A DNA stretch of 64,000 nucleotides from Flavobacterium anhuiense (lineage in GTDB: Bacteria; Bacteroidota; Bacteroidia; Flavobacteriales; Flavobacteriaceae): positions 305,001 to 369,000 of the forward strand of contig NZ_JUIV01000003.1 of NCBI RefSeq assembly GCF_004151235.1, written 5' to 3'. This document shows, piece after piece, positions 14,954 through 24,113 of the stretch (the first letter of the stretch is position 1; each line of letters begins with the position of its first letter). The notes beneath the pieces are model-generated. The model did no database searches and was not told the origin of the DNA. It was given only the letters and a program-made list of their open reading frames with translations. Made by a program: the position numbers and the translations under genes.

Positions 14954-17197
14954 TTAGTCAAATTTTGACTTTGTTTCTACTTTTGGCCAAGAGTTATTGG
15001 TTACATCAATATCAGCCGTTAGCAATTGCGGGTCAATTTGAATACTCTTAATTGCTTTTGTTGTAGCATAAACTTTTTTAGCGGTATCATTACTTTTTCT
15101 CCAGATTTGTGCTGGATATTTGTAATTATCTTTAGAACCATCTTCGTAAGTAATCTCAACCAAAATAGGCATGATCATTCCGCCTGGCTTGTTAAATTCT
15201 ACTTCGTAGAAGTACTTAGGAGATTTAATGCTAGCTTTTTCTTCTGCTGTAAAAGTCTGATCTACATAATCTGCTAAAGGTTTGAAATCTTGCACTTTTA
15301 AAGCTTTTTTCTTAGAATCACTTACTTCTGCATTATCTCCTGCAACCAAGTAAACAAAAGGTCCTTTTTCATATCCAAAACGTCCTTTTCTAACTTTTAC
15401 GTCTTTGATATCTGTAGTTGGAGTATCTGAAACGTAATATTGTTTTACGTCTTTAATTCCGATATCAACAAAATCAGTTGAATAGAACCAACCTCTCCAG
15501 AACCAATCTAAATCTACCGCCGAAGCATCTTCCATTGTTCTAAAGAAATCTTCTGGGGTTGGGTGTTTAAATTTCCATCTGTTTGCATACGTTCTGAATG
15601 CATGATCGAATAACTCTCTTCCCATAACTACTTCTCTTAAAATATTAAGACCTGTAGCTGGTTTTCCGTAAGCATTATTTCCGAATTGGTGAATTGTTTC
15701 AGAGTTTGACATAATTGGCTCTAAAAACTTCTGATCACCGCTCATGTAAGGAACAATATTTTTTGCTGGCCCTCTTCTTGACGGGAAATTTGAATCTAAT
15801 TCTTGTTCAGCTAAATATTCTAAAAATGAGTTTAAACCTTCATCCATCCAAGTCCATTGACGTTCGTCAGAGTTTACAATCATTGGGAAGAAAGTATGTC
15901 CAACTTCGTGGATAATAACACCAATCATTCCGTTTTTAACTTCTTTGCTCGTTACCCCATTTTCATCAGGACGACCAAAATTCCAACAAATCATTGGATA
16001 TTCCATACCTTGATCTTCTGCAGAAACAGAAACTGCTTTTGGATAAGGATAATCAAAAGTATGAGACGAATAACTTTTTAGAGTATGAGCAACTACCATT
16101 GTAGAAGTTTCTCCCCAAAGCGGGTTTGCTTCTTTTGGATAAACAGATTCTGCCATCACAGTTCTGTTTCCAATTTTCACAGCCATTGCATCGTAAATGA
16201 ATTTTCTTGAAGAAGCAATCCCGAAATCACGAACATTTTTAGCGCTGAATTTCCAAGTTTTTTTCTTTTCAGAAAAACCTTTTTCAGCCGCTTCTGCTTC
16301 TGCCTGCGTTACAATAACTACAGGTTTATCAAATGATTTTTGCGCTTGTTCGTATCTTTTTACTTGTTCTGCAGTAAATACTTCGCTTCTGTTCATTAAT
16401 TCTCCTGTTGCATCAATCACGTGATCTGCAGGAACTGTAATGTTTACATCAAAGTTTCCGAAAGGAAGAGCAAACTCTCCGCTTCCCCAGAACTGCATAT
16501 TCTGCCATCCTTCAACATCATTGTAAACCGCCATTCTTGGATAGAACTGAGCGATTACATATAATTTATTGCCATCTTTCTCGAATAATTCATATCCTGA
16601 ACGACCGCCTTCTTTTCTATAGTTATTGATATTGTACCACCATTTAATAGAGAATGAAATTTTTTCTCCAGGTTTTAAAGGCGAAGTCAAATTAATACGC
16701 ATCATGGTTTCGTTGATCGTATATGACATTGGATTCCCTTTAGCATCTTTTACCTGTTCGATATTAAAACCACGCTCTAAATCTTTCTTTAAATATTTAG
16801 AAGAAAAACCTTCAAGCGGTAAAACCTGATTGATTTTTTCGCCCTCTGCTAATGAAGTCTGTCCATTTGCTCTTGCTTGATTTTGGTCCAGCTGAATCCA
16901 TAGATACTCTAAGCTGTCTGGCGAATTATTACTATAAGTAATCGTTTCAGATCCGCTTAATTTTGAATTTTTATCATCCAATTCAACATCGATTTTGTAA
17001 TCTGCCTGTTGTTGGTAATAAGCTGGTCCTGGAGCTCCAGAAGCTGTACGAAACATGTTTGGTGTTGCCAGCAAATCGTACATTTGGCTAAACTTGTTCG
17101 TGTCGTACTTTCCCTGTTGTTTAGTAGGTGTGGTTGTTGCTTTATCCTGCGCCACTAACATTGCAGGAAAAAGTAAGAATAATGAAAGTTTTTTCAT
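14954..17197 (-). CDS. M1-family zinc metallopeptidase (aminopeptidase N-like), exported
   Basis: The 747-residue protein has a signal peptide ending in LVAQ. The zinc site is HEVGH (residues 430-434) with the third ligand Glu of MDEGLN (residue 453). GMEYP (397-401) stands where the GAMEN exopeptidase motif is found in classical members. An N-terminal beta-domain (about 65-270) precedes the catalytic core. It probably cuts peptides in the periplasm or at the cell surface. It is the last gene of a five-gene operon with a DUF6702 protein and three CarboxypepD_reg-like proteins. Confidence 0.93.
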   Translation of the reverse strand: MKKLSLFLLFPAMLVAQDKATTTPTKQQGKYDTNKFSQMYDLLATPNMFRTASGAPGPAYYQQQADYKIDVELDDKNSKLSGSETITYSNNSPDSLEYLWIQLDQNQARANGQTSLAEGEKINQVLPLEGFSSKYLKKDLERGFNIEQVKDAKGNPMSYTINETMMRINLTSPLKPGEKISFSIKWWYNINNYRKEGGRSGYELFEKDGNKLYVIAQFYPRMAVYNDVEGWQNMQFWGSGEFALPFGNFDVNITVPADHVIDATGELMNRSEVFTAEQVKRYEQAQKSFDKPVVIVTQAEAEAAEKGFSEKKKTWKFSAKNVRDFGIASSRKFIYDAMAVKIGNRTVMAESVYPKEANPLWGETSTMVVAHTLKSYSSHTFDYPYPKAVSVSAEDQGMEYPMICWNFGRPDENGVTSKEVKNGMIGVIIHEVGHTFFPMIVNSDERQWTWMDEGLNSFLEYLAEQELDSNFPSRRGPAKNIVPYMSGDQKFLEPIMSNSETIHQFGNNAYGKPATGLNILREVVMGRELFDHAFRTYANRWKFKHPTPEDFFRTMEDASAVDLDWFWRGWFYSTDFVDIGIKDVKQYYVSDTPTTDIKDVKVRKGRFGYEKGPFVYLVAGDNAEVSDSKKKALKVQDFKPLADYVDQTFTAEEKASIKSPKYFYEVEFNKPGGMIMPILVEITYEDGSKDNYKYPAQIWRKSNDTAKKVYATTKAIKSIQIDPQLLTADIDVTNNSWPKVETKSKFD

Positions 17198-17263
17198 AAA
17201 TTTTTAATGGTAATTTCTTTAGGCTGTGAAAATAGTAATTAAAACATTAATTTTACCAATACA

Positions 17264-17770
17264 TTAATATTTTAACAATTCTTTCCTTGAAGATTCTGTA
17301 AAAAGAACACTTCTTTTTGTATCAAATGCTGAAATATGTGTAATGTTTTGCTGTTCTGAGTTCCAATCCACTAAAATAGTGTTTGAAATCTCAAGGGTTT
17401 TGAATTTATCTATGTCCTTAATTCTAGAATAACAGACCAAAACATCGTCAGCTTCGACCTCTTTAGATAAAAAAGTTATGACTTTTTGCTGTCCATTTAC
17501 TTTAATTGAAAAATGTTCAGATAGATATTTTTTTAATAATTCAACATCTGCCGGAGTTTCTTTGCTAGTACCAACAAATGTCTTTTTGTGATACTTTTTC
17601 TCCATAGCATTATTCAAATCATCAATAAAAATTCGGGAAGTAATCTGGAGCATCTTCTTTTCAGCAGCATAATTTACTTGAAAAACCCCTACATAAAATT
17701 TATGAAAAGCAAATGCCGAAGTCAATACAAACAAAACTCCAAGCAATGGATAAATTATTCTTTTTTTCAT
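17264..17770 (-). CDS. DUF6702-family exported protein
   Basis: The 168-residue protein has a signal peptide (MKKRIIYPLLGVLFVLTSAFAF) followed directly by HKFYVGVFQVNY, which is typical of the small Bacteroidetes family that usually accompanies M1 peptidases. The rest is a mixed alpha/beta domain without catalytic motifs. Its ATG overlaps the stop of the upstream gene by four bases (ATGA), and the M1 gene follows after 66 bases. A helper role for the peptidase is inferred from the position only. Confidence 0.8.
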   Translation of the reverse strand: MKKRIIYPLLGVLFVLTSAFAFHKFYVGVFQVNYAAEKKMLQITSRIFIDDLNNAMEKKYHKKTFVGTSKETPADVELLKKYLSEHFSIKVNGQQKVITFLSKEVEADDVLVCYSRIKDIDKFKTLEISNTILVDWNSEQQNITHISAFDTKRSVLFTESSRKELLKY

Positions 17771-18522
17771 TTTTGAGCAGCCTCAGCCTTCTTAAATTCT
17801 TTGTTCTTATTGATCATAAAGTCCATCAATTGAAACTTCTGATCTGGATCAACTAATTCTTTAGAATGCGGATCGTTTGAGCAATACATCAAAAACAATT
17901 CTACTTCATCATCTTTAAGATTGAGTGTTTTAGAATAAAAATCTTTTGTAAAGTTATCTTTAGCATATTCTACAAAAGCAATATCTGTGATTTCTTCCTC
18001 TTTTACTTCGTCTTTTTTGCTCAAAAGTTTTTTGACGTCTTTAAAAATTCGAACAAAATCGGTACCATATTTTATGGTTTGATCAGAAAGCATTGCATTA
18101 TTTTTTGCGGTAGACTGTTTATCGTCTTCAAACTGCATATCTACATATTTCTGAGAACCGCCTTGTAATGATTTTACTTTTAATTCCTTATGAACCACAA
18201 CTTCTTTAAGCTGATTATTAACCAAATCCAGCTTTATTTTCAAAAGAACCTCAGCACAATCTTTTTCAGTTAAAACCACTTTTTTTGATTGAAATGTCAA
18301 GCCAGAAAACAACAAAGTATCTTTAGGTTGTGCCATGATATCAAACAAACCGCCAGAACCAATAAATGTTCTGACATTCGCATTAATATTCATTACATAA
18401 CCACTTTCAATGGCCAAAAAATCGTTTATAACCTGACCGTGTAATGGTTTCCTGAAACCGTTTTGCCCTAATACAAATTGACAAAATAAGCAGACAACGA
18501 GTACTCCTAGTTTATTTTTCAT
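17767..18522 (-). CDS. CarboxypepD_reg-like secreted protein (paralogue 3, divergent)
   Basis: The 251-residue protein has a signal peptide ending in VLGQ and a CarboxypepD_reg-like beta-sandwich at about residues 25-115 (GQVINDFLAIESGYVMNINAN, DTLLFSGLTFQSKKVVLT, LKEVVV). Unlike the other two paralogues it lacks the GQKKYT box, and its C-terminal half is instead a helical charged region. It overlaps the upstream gene by 11 bases and the downstream one by four, so the operon is tightly coupled. Function unknown; the beta-sandwich is the module found at the N-terminus of SusC-type receptors. Confidence 0.8.
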   Translation of the reverse strand: MKNKLGVLVVCLFCQFVLGQNGFRKPLHGQVINDFLAIESGYVMNINANVRTFIGSGGLFDIMAQPKDTLLFSGLTFQSKKVVLTEKDCAEVLLKIKLDLVNNQLKEVVVHKELKVKSLQGGSQKYVDMQFEDDKQSTAKNNAMLSDQTIKYGTDFVRIFKDVKKLLSKKDEVKEEEITDIAFVEYAKDNFTKDFYSKTLNLKDDEVELFLMYCSNDPHSKELVDPDQKFQLMDFMINKNKEFKKAEAAQK

Positions 18523-19246
18523 TTTCGAGAATTATTAGATATTTTCTTGCTAGATCTGTAATTAAAAACATACTCATTGTTTTGTTTTTAGTATTCAAAG
18601 ATACAGCAAAATCGGCATCATCCACACAAAATAATTGAAATCCTTTAATATCATCGAAAGGAATTTTCAATCTATCTGTATAATAATTCTCCTCAAAAAG
18701 ATATTCCAATTTTCTAAAAAGCGCTTCTTTTTTCTCTACATTCACTTCTTTTTTCAGCATTGCAGTCCGTCCCGAAATTTTATTTAATAGCTTATCAATA
18801 GATGTTGAAGTCGCAGTATAAACTTTTCGTTCTGCTGGCGTGTATTTTTTTTGTCCGTACGGAATAATCCCAAGATTTTCGGCTGTTATATTAGCATTTT
18901 CATTAACAACCACCTCTTTCAGCTCCACTTCTTTCGCAGTCATTTTTACAACTAAAGAGCTATTTATTAAATGTTCGGGAGCAATTCTAATCCTTACAGG
19001 ATCGAGATTTACGGCTGAAAAAACCAAAACATCTCCTTCCCGAACAGCAATCGAAAAATTACCATCAGAGTCAGACACGGCAGTTGCTTGAGTAGCATTA
19101 TTTATAATATTTACTCCTTCAACAGGACTAGATTGCTCTTGCACTTTTCCTGTTAAAAGTTTAACATCATTTTTTTGCCCAAAACCAATCTGAACAAAAA
19201 AAAGAAAAACAACAATAGCTATAATCTTATTTACTCTCACCAGCAA
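18512..19246 (-). CDS. CarboxypepD_reg-like secreted protein (paralogue 2)
   Basis: The 244-residue protein has a signal peptide ending in GFGQ, then a CarboxypepD_reg-like domain at about residues 29-115 (LTGKVQEQSSPVEGVNIINN, VLVFSAVNLDPVRI, ELKEVVV). The C-terminal half carries the box ENLGIIPYGQKKYTPAERKVYTAT and the phrase SGRTAMLKKEV, both shared with paralogue 1. It overlaps the upstream gene by 20 bases. The protein lacks a TonB-dependent receptor plug or barrel, so the module is used here on its own. Confidence 0.82.
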   Translation of the reverse strand: MLVRVNKIIAIVVFLFFVQIGFGQKNDVKLLTGKVQEQSSPVEGVNIINNATQATAVSDSDGNFSIAVREGDVLVFSAVNLDPVRIRIAPEHLINSSLVVKMTAKEVELKEVVVNENANITAENLGIIPYGQKKYTPAERKVYTATSTSIDKLLNKISGRTAMLKKEVNVEKKEALFRKLEYLFEENYYTDRLKIPFDDIKGFQLFCVDDADFAVSLNTKNKTMSMFLITDLARKYLIILENEK

Positions 19247-20045
19247 TCATTTCTTTATATTTAACAGCCAATTCTCCTAAAAGAAATTCTGTAGAAGTTT
19301 TATTTTTAGAATTCAAAATAGCCGTAAACTTATCATTTTCTATAGCATAATATTCAAACCCTTTCACATAATCTGCTGGGATTTTTAATCGGTCAGTAAA
19401 ATGATCTAGGCTAAACATATTTTCCAGAAGTCTCATAAAAAACTCTTTCTTCTCAACAGCAACTTCTTTTTTAAGCATAGCCGTTCTTCCAGAGAAGAAA
19501 TTTAGCAACGGATCTGCAGAAATAGAACCTCCAGCCATCATTCCCGCATCTGCTGTAGCATTTAGCGCAGTCGCTGTCTGCAACTTACGTTCTGCTGCAG
19601 TGTATTTCTTTTGTCCTAAAGGTACTATTCCTAAACTTTCAGCATTAATATTATCATATCGCTTCACAACAACTTCTTGCAGTTGATACATCACCATAGT
19701 AAGATTCACAGAAAAATTAAGATTTGAAAAATCTCCTTGCTTCAATGAGACTCTTTTTTCTTTAAAACTTATTGAAGAAAAAACCAGCACGTCATCAGGC
19801 TTTGCTAAAATCGAAAAAAATCCCGACGCATTTGTCGTTACCGTTTCTTCTGTTTGCGCATTAATCACATAAACACCTTCCAAATCTAAGGTATTAGAAG
19901 TTACTTTCCCATTAAAAACAGAACGTTCCAGAGTTTGTGACCAGCAAGCTTGCCCCGCCATAACAATTAAAAAACAAGTAATTTTCTGAAACAAAATGAA
20001 ATAAATTAAAAATATTCTTAAAACGGTAAAAATATCCCAAGTCAT
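19227..20045 (-). CDS. CarboxypepD_reg-like secreted protein (paralogue 1)
   Basis: This 272-residue frame carries the same order as paralogue 2: export signal, CarboxypepD_reg-like domain (FNGKVTSNTLDLEGVYVIN, DVLVFSSISFKEKRV, LQEVVV), then SLGIVPLGQKKYTAAERKLQTAT and SGRTAMLKKEV. The start is uncertain: ATG 20045 lies inside a hairpin and gives an unusually long N-terminus, while an in-frame TTG about 48 bases further gives a normal signal peptide (MFQKITCFLIVMAGQ). It is the first gene of the operon that ends with the M1 peptidase. Confidence 0.78.
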   Translation of the reverse strand: MTWDIFTVLRIFLIYFILFQKITCFLIVMAGQACWSQTLERSVFNGKVTSNTLDLEGVYVINAQTEETVTTNASGFFSILAKPDDVLVFSSISFKEKRVSLKQGDFSNLNFSVNLTMVMYQLQEVVVKRYDNINAESLGIVPLGQKKYTAAERKLQTATALNATADAGMMAGGSISADPLLNFFSGRTAMLKKEVAVEKKEFFMRLLENMFSLDHFTDRLKIPADYVKGFEYYAIENDKFTAILNSKNKTSTEFLLGELAVKYKEMIAGESK

Positions 20046-20070
20046 TCCAAATTTAATATTAATGACTTGG
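20037..20070. repeat. Inverted repeat over the putative start of the five-gene operon
   Basis: CCAAGTCATT and AATGACTTGG (10-base arms, about 14-base loop) flank or include the ATG at 20043-20045. This could be an operator or an RNA hairpin that hides the start codon. Confidence 0.5.
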
Positions 20071-20157
20071 TAAAAATATGTTAATTAAAATATTAAAAAT
20101 TCAAACAAAAACAGAGTTTTTAATACCTTTAACAAACAAAATTTGAGTTTGAAAATC

Positions 20158-20865
20158 ATGAAAAGCATTATCATTGCAAGCACCTCTACTTTACACGGAG
20201 GCAACTACTTAGAATATCTTTTACCTACTTTAAAAACACATTTTAAAAATTGCAAAACAATTTTATTTATTCCTTATGCTCGTCCAGGAGGAATTTCGCA
20301 TGACGAGTATACGCAAAAAGCAGCAGAAGCTTTTAACAGCATCAATGTCAATGTTAAAGGAATTCATGAATTTGAAAATTCGCAGGATGCTGTTAAAAAT
20401 GCAGAAGGAATCTTTACTGGCGGAGGAAACACTTTTTTATTGGTTACCCAGCTTTACAAAAACAATATTATGCAGTTGCTTTCTGAAACCGTAAAAAACG
20501 GCACGCCTTATCTTGGCTCAAGCGCTGGAAGCAACATTTGCGGTTTATCAATGCAAACCACAAACGACATGCCTATTATTTACCCTCCAAGCTTTCAGAC
20601 TTTAGGATTAATTCCATTCAACTTAAATCCGCATTATCTGGATGCCGATTTGCAATCTAAGCACATGGGAGAAACTCGCGAAACAAGAATCAAAGAATTC
20701 CATGCTTTCAATTCAATTCCTGTTTTAGGTTTAAGAGAAGGGAGTTGGCTGGAAGTTAAAGGCGAAAAAATTACTTTGAAAGGAGCTTTGTCTGCGAGAT
20801 TGTTTCAGCAAAACCAAGAAGCTCAAGAGTTAGAACCAGAAAGCGATTTGAGCGATTTGAAATAA
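20158..20865 (+). CDS. pepE: Dipeptidase E (aspartyl dipeptidase)
   Basis: The 235-residue protein is a cytoplasmic serine peptidase of family S51 that splits Asp-X dipeptides. The nucleophile is Ser 122 in LGSSAGSNICG. The preceding FTGGGNTF and the downstream LNPHYLDAD (His) are family marks. The length matches the E. coli enzyme (about 229 residues). ATG 20158 was preferred over a TTG fifteen bases upstream. It stands alone, with hairpins following it. Confidence 0.93.
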   Translation: MKSIIIASTSTLHGGNYLEYLLPTLKTHFKNCKTILFIPYARPGGISHDEYTQKAAEAFNSINVNVKGIHEFENSQDAVKNAEGIFTGGGNTFLLVTQLYKNNIMQLLSETVKNGTPYLGSSAGSNICGLSMQTTNDMPIIYPPSFQTLGLIPFNLNPHYLDADLQSKHMGETRETRIKEFHAFNSIPVLGLREGSWLEVKGEKITLKGALSARLFQQNQEAQELEPESDLSDLK

Positions 20866-20872
20866 TTTTTTA

Positions 20873-20948
20873 AACCATATAAATGATATAAGTTCATGTT
20901 AAAAGCTCAATAAAAAACTTTTATTTTTCTTATATCACTTATATGGTT
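20873..20948. repeat. Long inverted repeat after pepE
   Basis: Two 20-base arms (20873-20892 and 20929-20948) pair with one mismatch around a 36-base loop. No T run follows, so it is not a simple terminator; it resembles the other intergenic palindromes of this genome. Confidence 0.65.
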
Positions 20949-20964
20949 CAAAAAACAAAAAAAC

Positions 20965-20995
20965 AAAAAAGCCTCAAACAATGTTTGAGGCTTTT
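20965..20995. terminator. Bidirectional terminator between pepE and the tRNA genes
   Basis: AAAAAAGCCTCAAAC / GTTTGAGGCTTTT form a stem with A and T tracts on both sides. It can end both pepE and the minus-strand tRNA transcript. Confidence 0.8.
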
Positions 20996-20999
20996 GAAG

Positions 21000-21072
<73 letters not shown>

Positions 21073-21099
21073 ATTAACTGGGTGCAAAACTAAAAAATT

Positions 21100-21168
21100 T
21101 AATTTTTAAAACAAAATAAAAATCAAAAAATTTATTCTCACATAAAGTAAAACGTGTTTACTTTTTAG
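21100..21168. repeat. Spacer between tRNA genes with a small hairpin
   Basis: AAAGTAAA / TTTACTTT (about 21145-21164) form a short stem between the two tRNA genes. It may be a processing site or a weak terminator. Confidence 0.35.
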
Positions 21169-21241
<73 letters not shown>

Positions 21242-21376
21242 ATTTGTTGTGCAAATATAGAAAGAAAGTTCAGTTCAAAACAAGCTTTTGGGCAAAAAAA
21301 ATCAATAAAATTCAACATTTTTTTATAACTTATTTAAAATTAAAAAGTTATAAAAGCATTATTTTTTCAAAAAATC

Positions 21377-21814
21377 ATGATTACAATCAGAGAAATTCCA
21401 TCAAAAGAAACTTATACCGTTCGTCAACCTGTTTTAAGAAAAGGAAAACCTATAGAAAGCTGTGTCTTTGAAGGAGACGACCTAGAATCTACGCATCATT
21501 TCGGTTTATTTGAAAACGAAAATTTAACAGGAATTATTTCATTATTCGAAAAAATCAATCCTATATTTGCCGCTCAAAATCAAGCTCAGATTCGAGGGAT
21601 GGCTGTTTTAGAAATCCACCAGAAAAAAGGAATCGGAGAAGCTTTGGTAAGACATTGCGAAGTGTATTGCAATGAAAACCAAATAGATTTAATTTGGTTC
21701 AACGCCAGAACTGCCGCTGTCGGATTTTATCAAAAAATGAATTATCAAACACTTGGTGAAGCATTTGAGATTAAAGATGTTGGCGAACATTATTTGATGT
21801 TTAAAAAATTATAA
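21377..21814 (+). CDS. GNAT-family N-acetyltransferase
   Basis: The 145-residue protein has the GNAT fold: the acetyl-CoA pyrophosphate loop is seen in QIRGMAVLEIHQKKGIGEALVRHCE (about residues 73-97; Gln/Lys-Lys-Gly-Ile-Gly), and the C-terminal strand pair LIWFNARTAAVGFYQKMNYQTLGEAFEI is typical. It transfers acetyl from acetyl-CoA to an amine; the substrate is unknown. The L,D-transpeptidase gene follows after one base, so the two form an operon. Confidence 0.9.
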   Translation: MITIREIPSKETYTVRQPVLRKGKPIESCVFEGDDLESTHHFGLFENENLTGIISLFEKINPIFAAQNQAQIRGMAVLEIHQKKGIGEALVRHCEVYCNENQIDLIWFNARTAAVGFYQKMNYQTLGEAFEIKDVGEHYLMFKKL

Positions 21815-21815
21815 A

Positions 21816-23399
21816 ATGAGAATATTTTACTCTTTAGTAGTAATATGCCTTTTTTTGGGCTGTAAAAAAGAAGACCCAAAACCTACACCTATTATCAAAA
21901 AAAAGGCGCCAGCAATTATACTTACTGACGAGAGAACGGTTGAAATAGACACAGGATTAATAGGAATCTATAAAAGTGAAACCTTAAAACAGTTTTATGC
22001 CGCATCTGAGAATCAAACCGTATGGGGAAATCTTAAAAAGAGAACTTTTGTTTTAGCACAATTAGAAAAATCAGAAGAATTAGGTTTAGAACCAGAAGAT
22101 TATAAAATATCTCAACTGAAAAAGTTTGAAAGTAAAGTAACCTCACTTAGTGATAAAGATTTAGCTACGTATGATATTTTGTTGACTTATAATTTTGAAA
22201 AATATCTAAATCATATCTATAAAGGAAAGCTAGATCCTAAAAAACTGTATACCAATTGGGATTTGGACGAAAAAGAATTTGATGTGAATTCTGTTCTAAT
22301 TAAAGGATTCAACAAAAATAAATTAGATAGCATTGTAGAAAATATTCAGCCTAAAACAGAAACATACAAAGAACTCCTAAAAGCGTTGGAAATCATCAAT
22401 ACTTTCCCAGATGACAACGTAAAAACTATTGAAGCAACTGATAAAATTGTTTTAAACGATACTAATCCCGCTTTAACAAACATTAAAAAAAGGCTTTTGT
22501 ACTGGAATGACATGTCTGGAAAAGATAGCCTTAGCAATATTTACAACCACAAAACTTTTGAAGCCATAAAAAGATTCCAAGAAAGGCACGGTTTAGCTGC
22601 AGATGGAGTTATCGGAGCTGGAACTATTCGTGCTCTAAATTATTCTAAAGAAGATCGAAAAAAACAGATTATTGCCAATTTGGAGCGTTGGAGATGGTAT
22701 CCGTCAGAATTGGCCGAAAACTATTTCATTATTAATATTCCCGATTACAGCTTAAATGTTGTCGAAAATAAGGACACCACTTTAGTTAGAAATATTGTAG
22801 TAGGAACCAGCAAAAGAAAAACTCCTATTATTACTTCTTTTTTAAAAACGGTTGTTTTTAATCCAACTTGGACTGTTCCTCCGACAATTTTAAAAGAAGA
22901 TGTGGTTCCGGCTATGAAAAGAAACCGAAATTATTTGGCTAATAAGAATATCACTATCTATGATACTGCCGGCAAGGTAGTTTCTCCGATGGCATGGAAT
23001 GAAAACAAACCTAACAACTATCGCTATGTGCAAAGTCCTGGTTATGACAATTCGTTAGGATTAATGAAAATCTTATTCCCAAATCATCACAGCGTGTATC
23101 TTCACGATACAAATCACCGTAATATTTTTGGGCGCAATAATCGCTCTATGAGTTCTGGATGTGTACGTGTTGAAAATCCATTAGAACTTGCCCAACATAT
23201 ATTAGATGTTGACGGAAACTGGCCTCAAGACAGAATTGACACTATTATTGCGAGTAAAACAACAATGAGTTTCAAGATTACCAAAAAGTACGCTTTATAC
23301 CAATGGTATTGGACAGCATGGAGCAAAAAAAATCAGCTCATTTTTAGAGCTGATATTTATGATTTAGATTCGGATTTATATAAGCAATTAAGAAATTAG
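21816..23399 (+). CDS. L,D-transpeptidase with peptidoglycan-binding domain (YcbB/LdtD type), lipoprotein
   Basis: The 527-residue protein starts with a lipoprotein signal (lipobox FLGC, Cys 16). A scaffold domain is followed by a peptidoglycan-binding domain (about residues 245-275, FEAIKRFQERHGLAADGVIGAGTIRAL) and a YkuD catalytic domain. The active-site motif is HDTNHRNIFGRNNRSMSSGCVRVENP, with the catalytic Cys near residue 451. It makes 3-3 cross-links or attaches proteins to peptidoglycan in the periplasm. Its end overlaps the convergent YkuD gene by 12 bases. Confidence 0.92.
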   Translation: MRIFYSLVVICLFLGCKKEDPKPTPIIKKKAPAIILTDERTVEIDTGLIGIYKSETLKQFYAASENQTVWGNLKKRTFVLAQLEKSEELGLEPEDYKISQLKKFESKVTSLSDKDLATYDILLTYNFEKYLNHIYKGKLDPKKLYTNWDLDEKEFDVNSVLIKGFNKNKLDSIVENIQPKTETYKELLKALEIINTFPDDNVKTIEATDKIVLNDTNPALTNIKKRLLYWNDMSGKDSLSNIYNHKTFEAIKRFQERHGLAADGVIGAGTIRALNYSKEDRKKQIIANLERWRWYPSELAENYFIINIPDYSLNVVENKDTTLVRNIVVGTSKRKTPIITSFLKTVVFNPTWTVPPTILKEDVVPAMKRNRNYLANKNITIYDTAGKVVSPMAWNENKPNNYRYVQSPGYDNSLGLMKILFPNHHSVYLHDTNHRNIFGRNNRSMSSGCVRVENPLELAQHILDVDGNWPQDRIDTIIASKTTMSFKITKKYALYQWYWTAWSKKNQLIFRADIYDLDSDLYKQLRN

Positions 23400-24113
23400 C
23401 CTCTCTTCCATCGCAAAACTTCTTGACGGATGGTAGATATACAAACACGATTTGTCTTTTATTAATTCTATGATCTCATTTGTCAATTCAACTGGAACTG
23501 CTGGACAACCTTGGCTTCTCCCTAATCTTTTATGATTTCTGATAAAAGATTCCGATACATAATCTGCACCGTGCATTACAACGCCTCTTTCGCGAGCATT
23601 GTCATTTACGCCATTTTCTAAACCATCTAAACGCAAAGAAGCACCATGTTTTCCTTGATAAATTTCGCCAGTAGCATAAAAACCTAAACTGCTTTTAAAT
23701 GATGAATTAAGATTTGAAAATGCTGAAGCAAATTCTTCTCCCGTATTTCTACCGTGAGCTACAAGCGAATTAAACAAAATTGTATTGCTAGTTAAATCAA
23801 TCACCCACAAACGTTTAGTGTTTGATGACAAACTGAAATCAATTAATGTTAGGATATTTTTCTTGATTACTCCTCTTTCTTTCAACAAATAAAATCCTTT
23901 TAAAGCTTCCGAAAAAGTTTTAAGCTCAGGCATTTTAAAATTGTTCGAATTTAATGAGTTATAAACGCTCTCGATTTTAGAATCAACTGTAACTTTTTCG
24001 ACTTTAGCAATCGTCTTTACAGTGGCATTTTTTTTTAGATCGGCTGTGTTTTTTGAATCTTTTCCAAAAGACAATAGCAAAAACACAAATAACGGATAAA
24101 TTTTGTAAATCAT
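23388..24113 (-). CDS. L,D-transpeptidase catalytic-domain protein (YkuD_2 family)
   Basis: The 241-residue protein has a weak signal peptide and the YkuD_2 domain common in Bacteroidetes. The catalytic block is GVVMHGADYVSESFIRNHKRLGRSQGCPAVP, with the His and Cys in the right order. It is probably periplasmic and acts on peptidoglycan stem peptides. It is convergent with, and overlaps, the larger L,D-transpeptidase gene, so two enzymes of the same chemistry but different subfamilies lie tail to tail. Confidence 0.87.
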   Translation of the reverse strand: MIYKIYPLFVFLLLSFGKDSKNTADLKKNATVKTIAKVEKVTVDSKIESVYNSLNSNNFKMPELKTFSEALKGFYLLKERGVIKKNILTLIDFSLSSNTKRLWVIDLTSNTILFNSLVAHGRNTGEEFASAFSNLNSSFKSSLGFYATGEIYQGKHGASLRLDGLENGVNDNARERGVVMHGADYVSESFIRNHKRLGRSQGCPAVPVELTNEIIELIKDKSCLYIYHPSRSFAMEERLIS

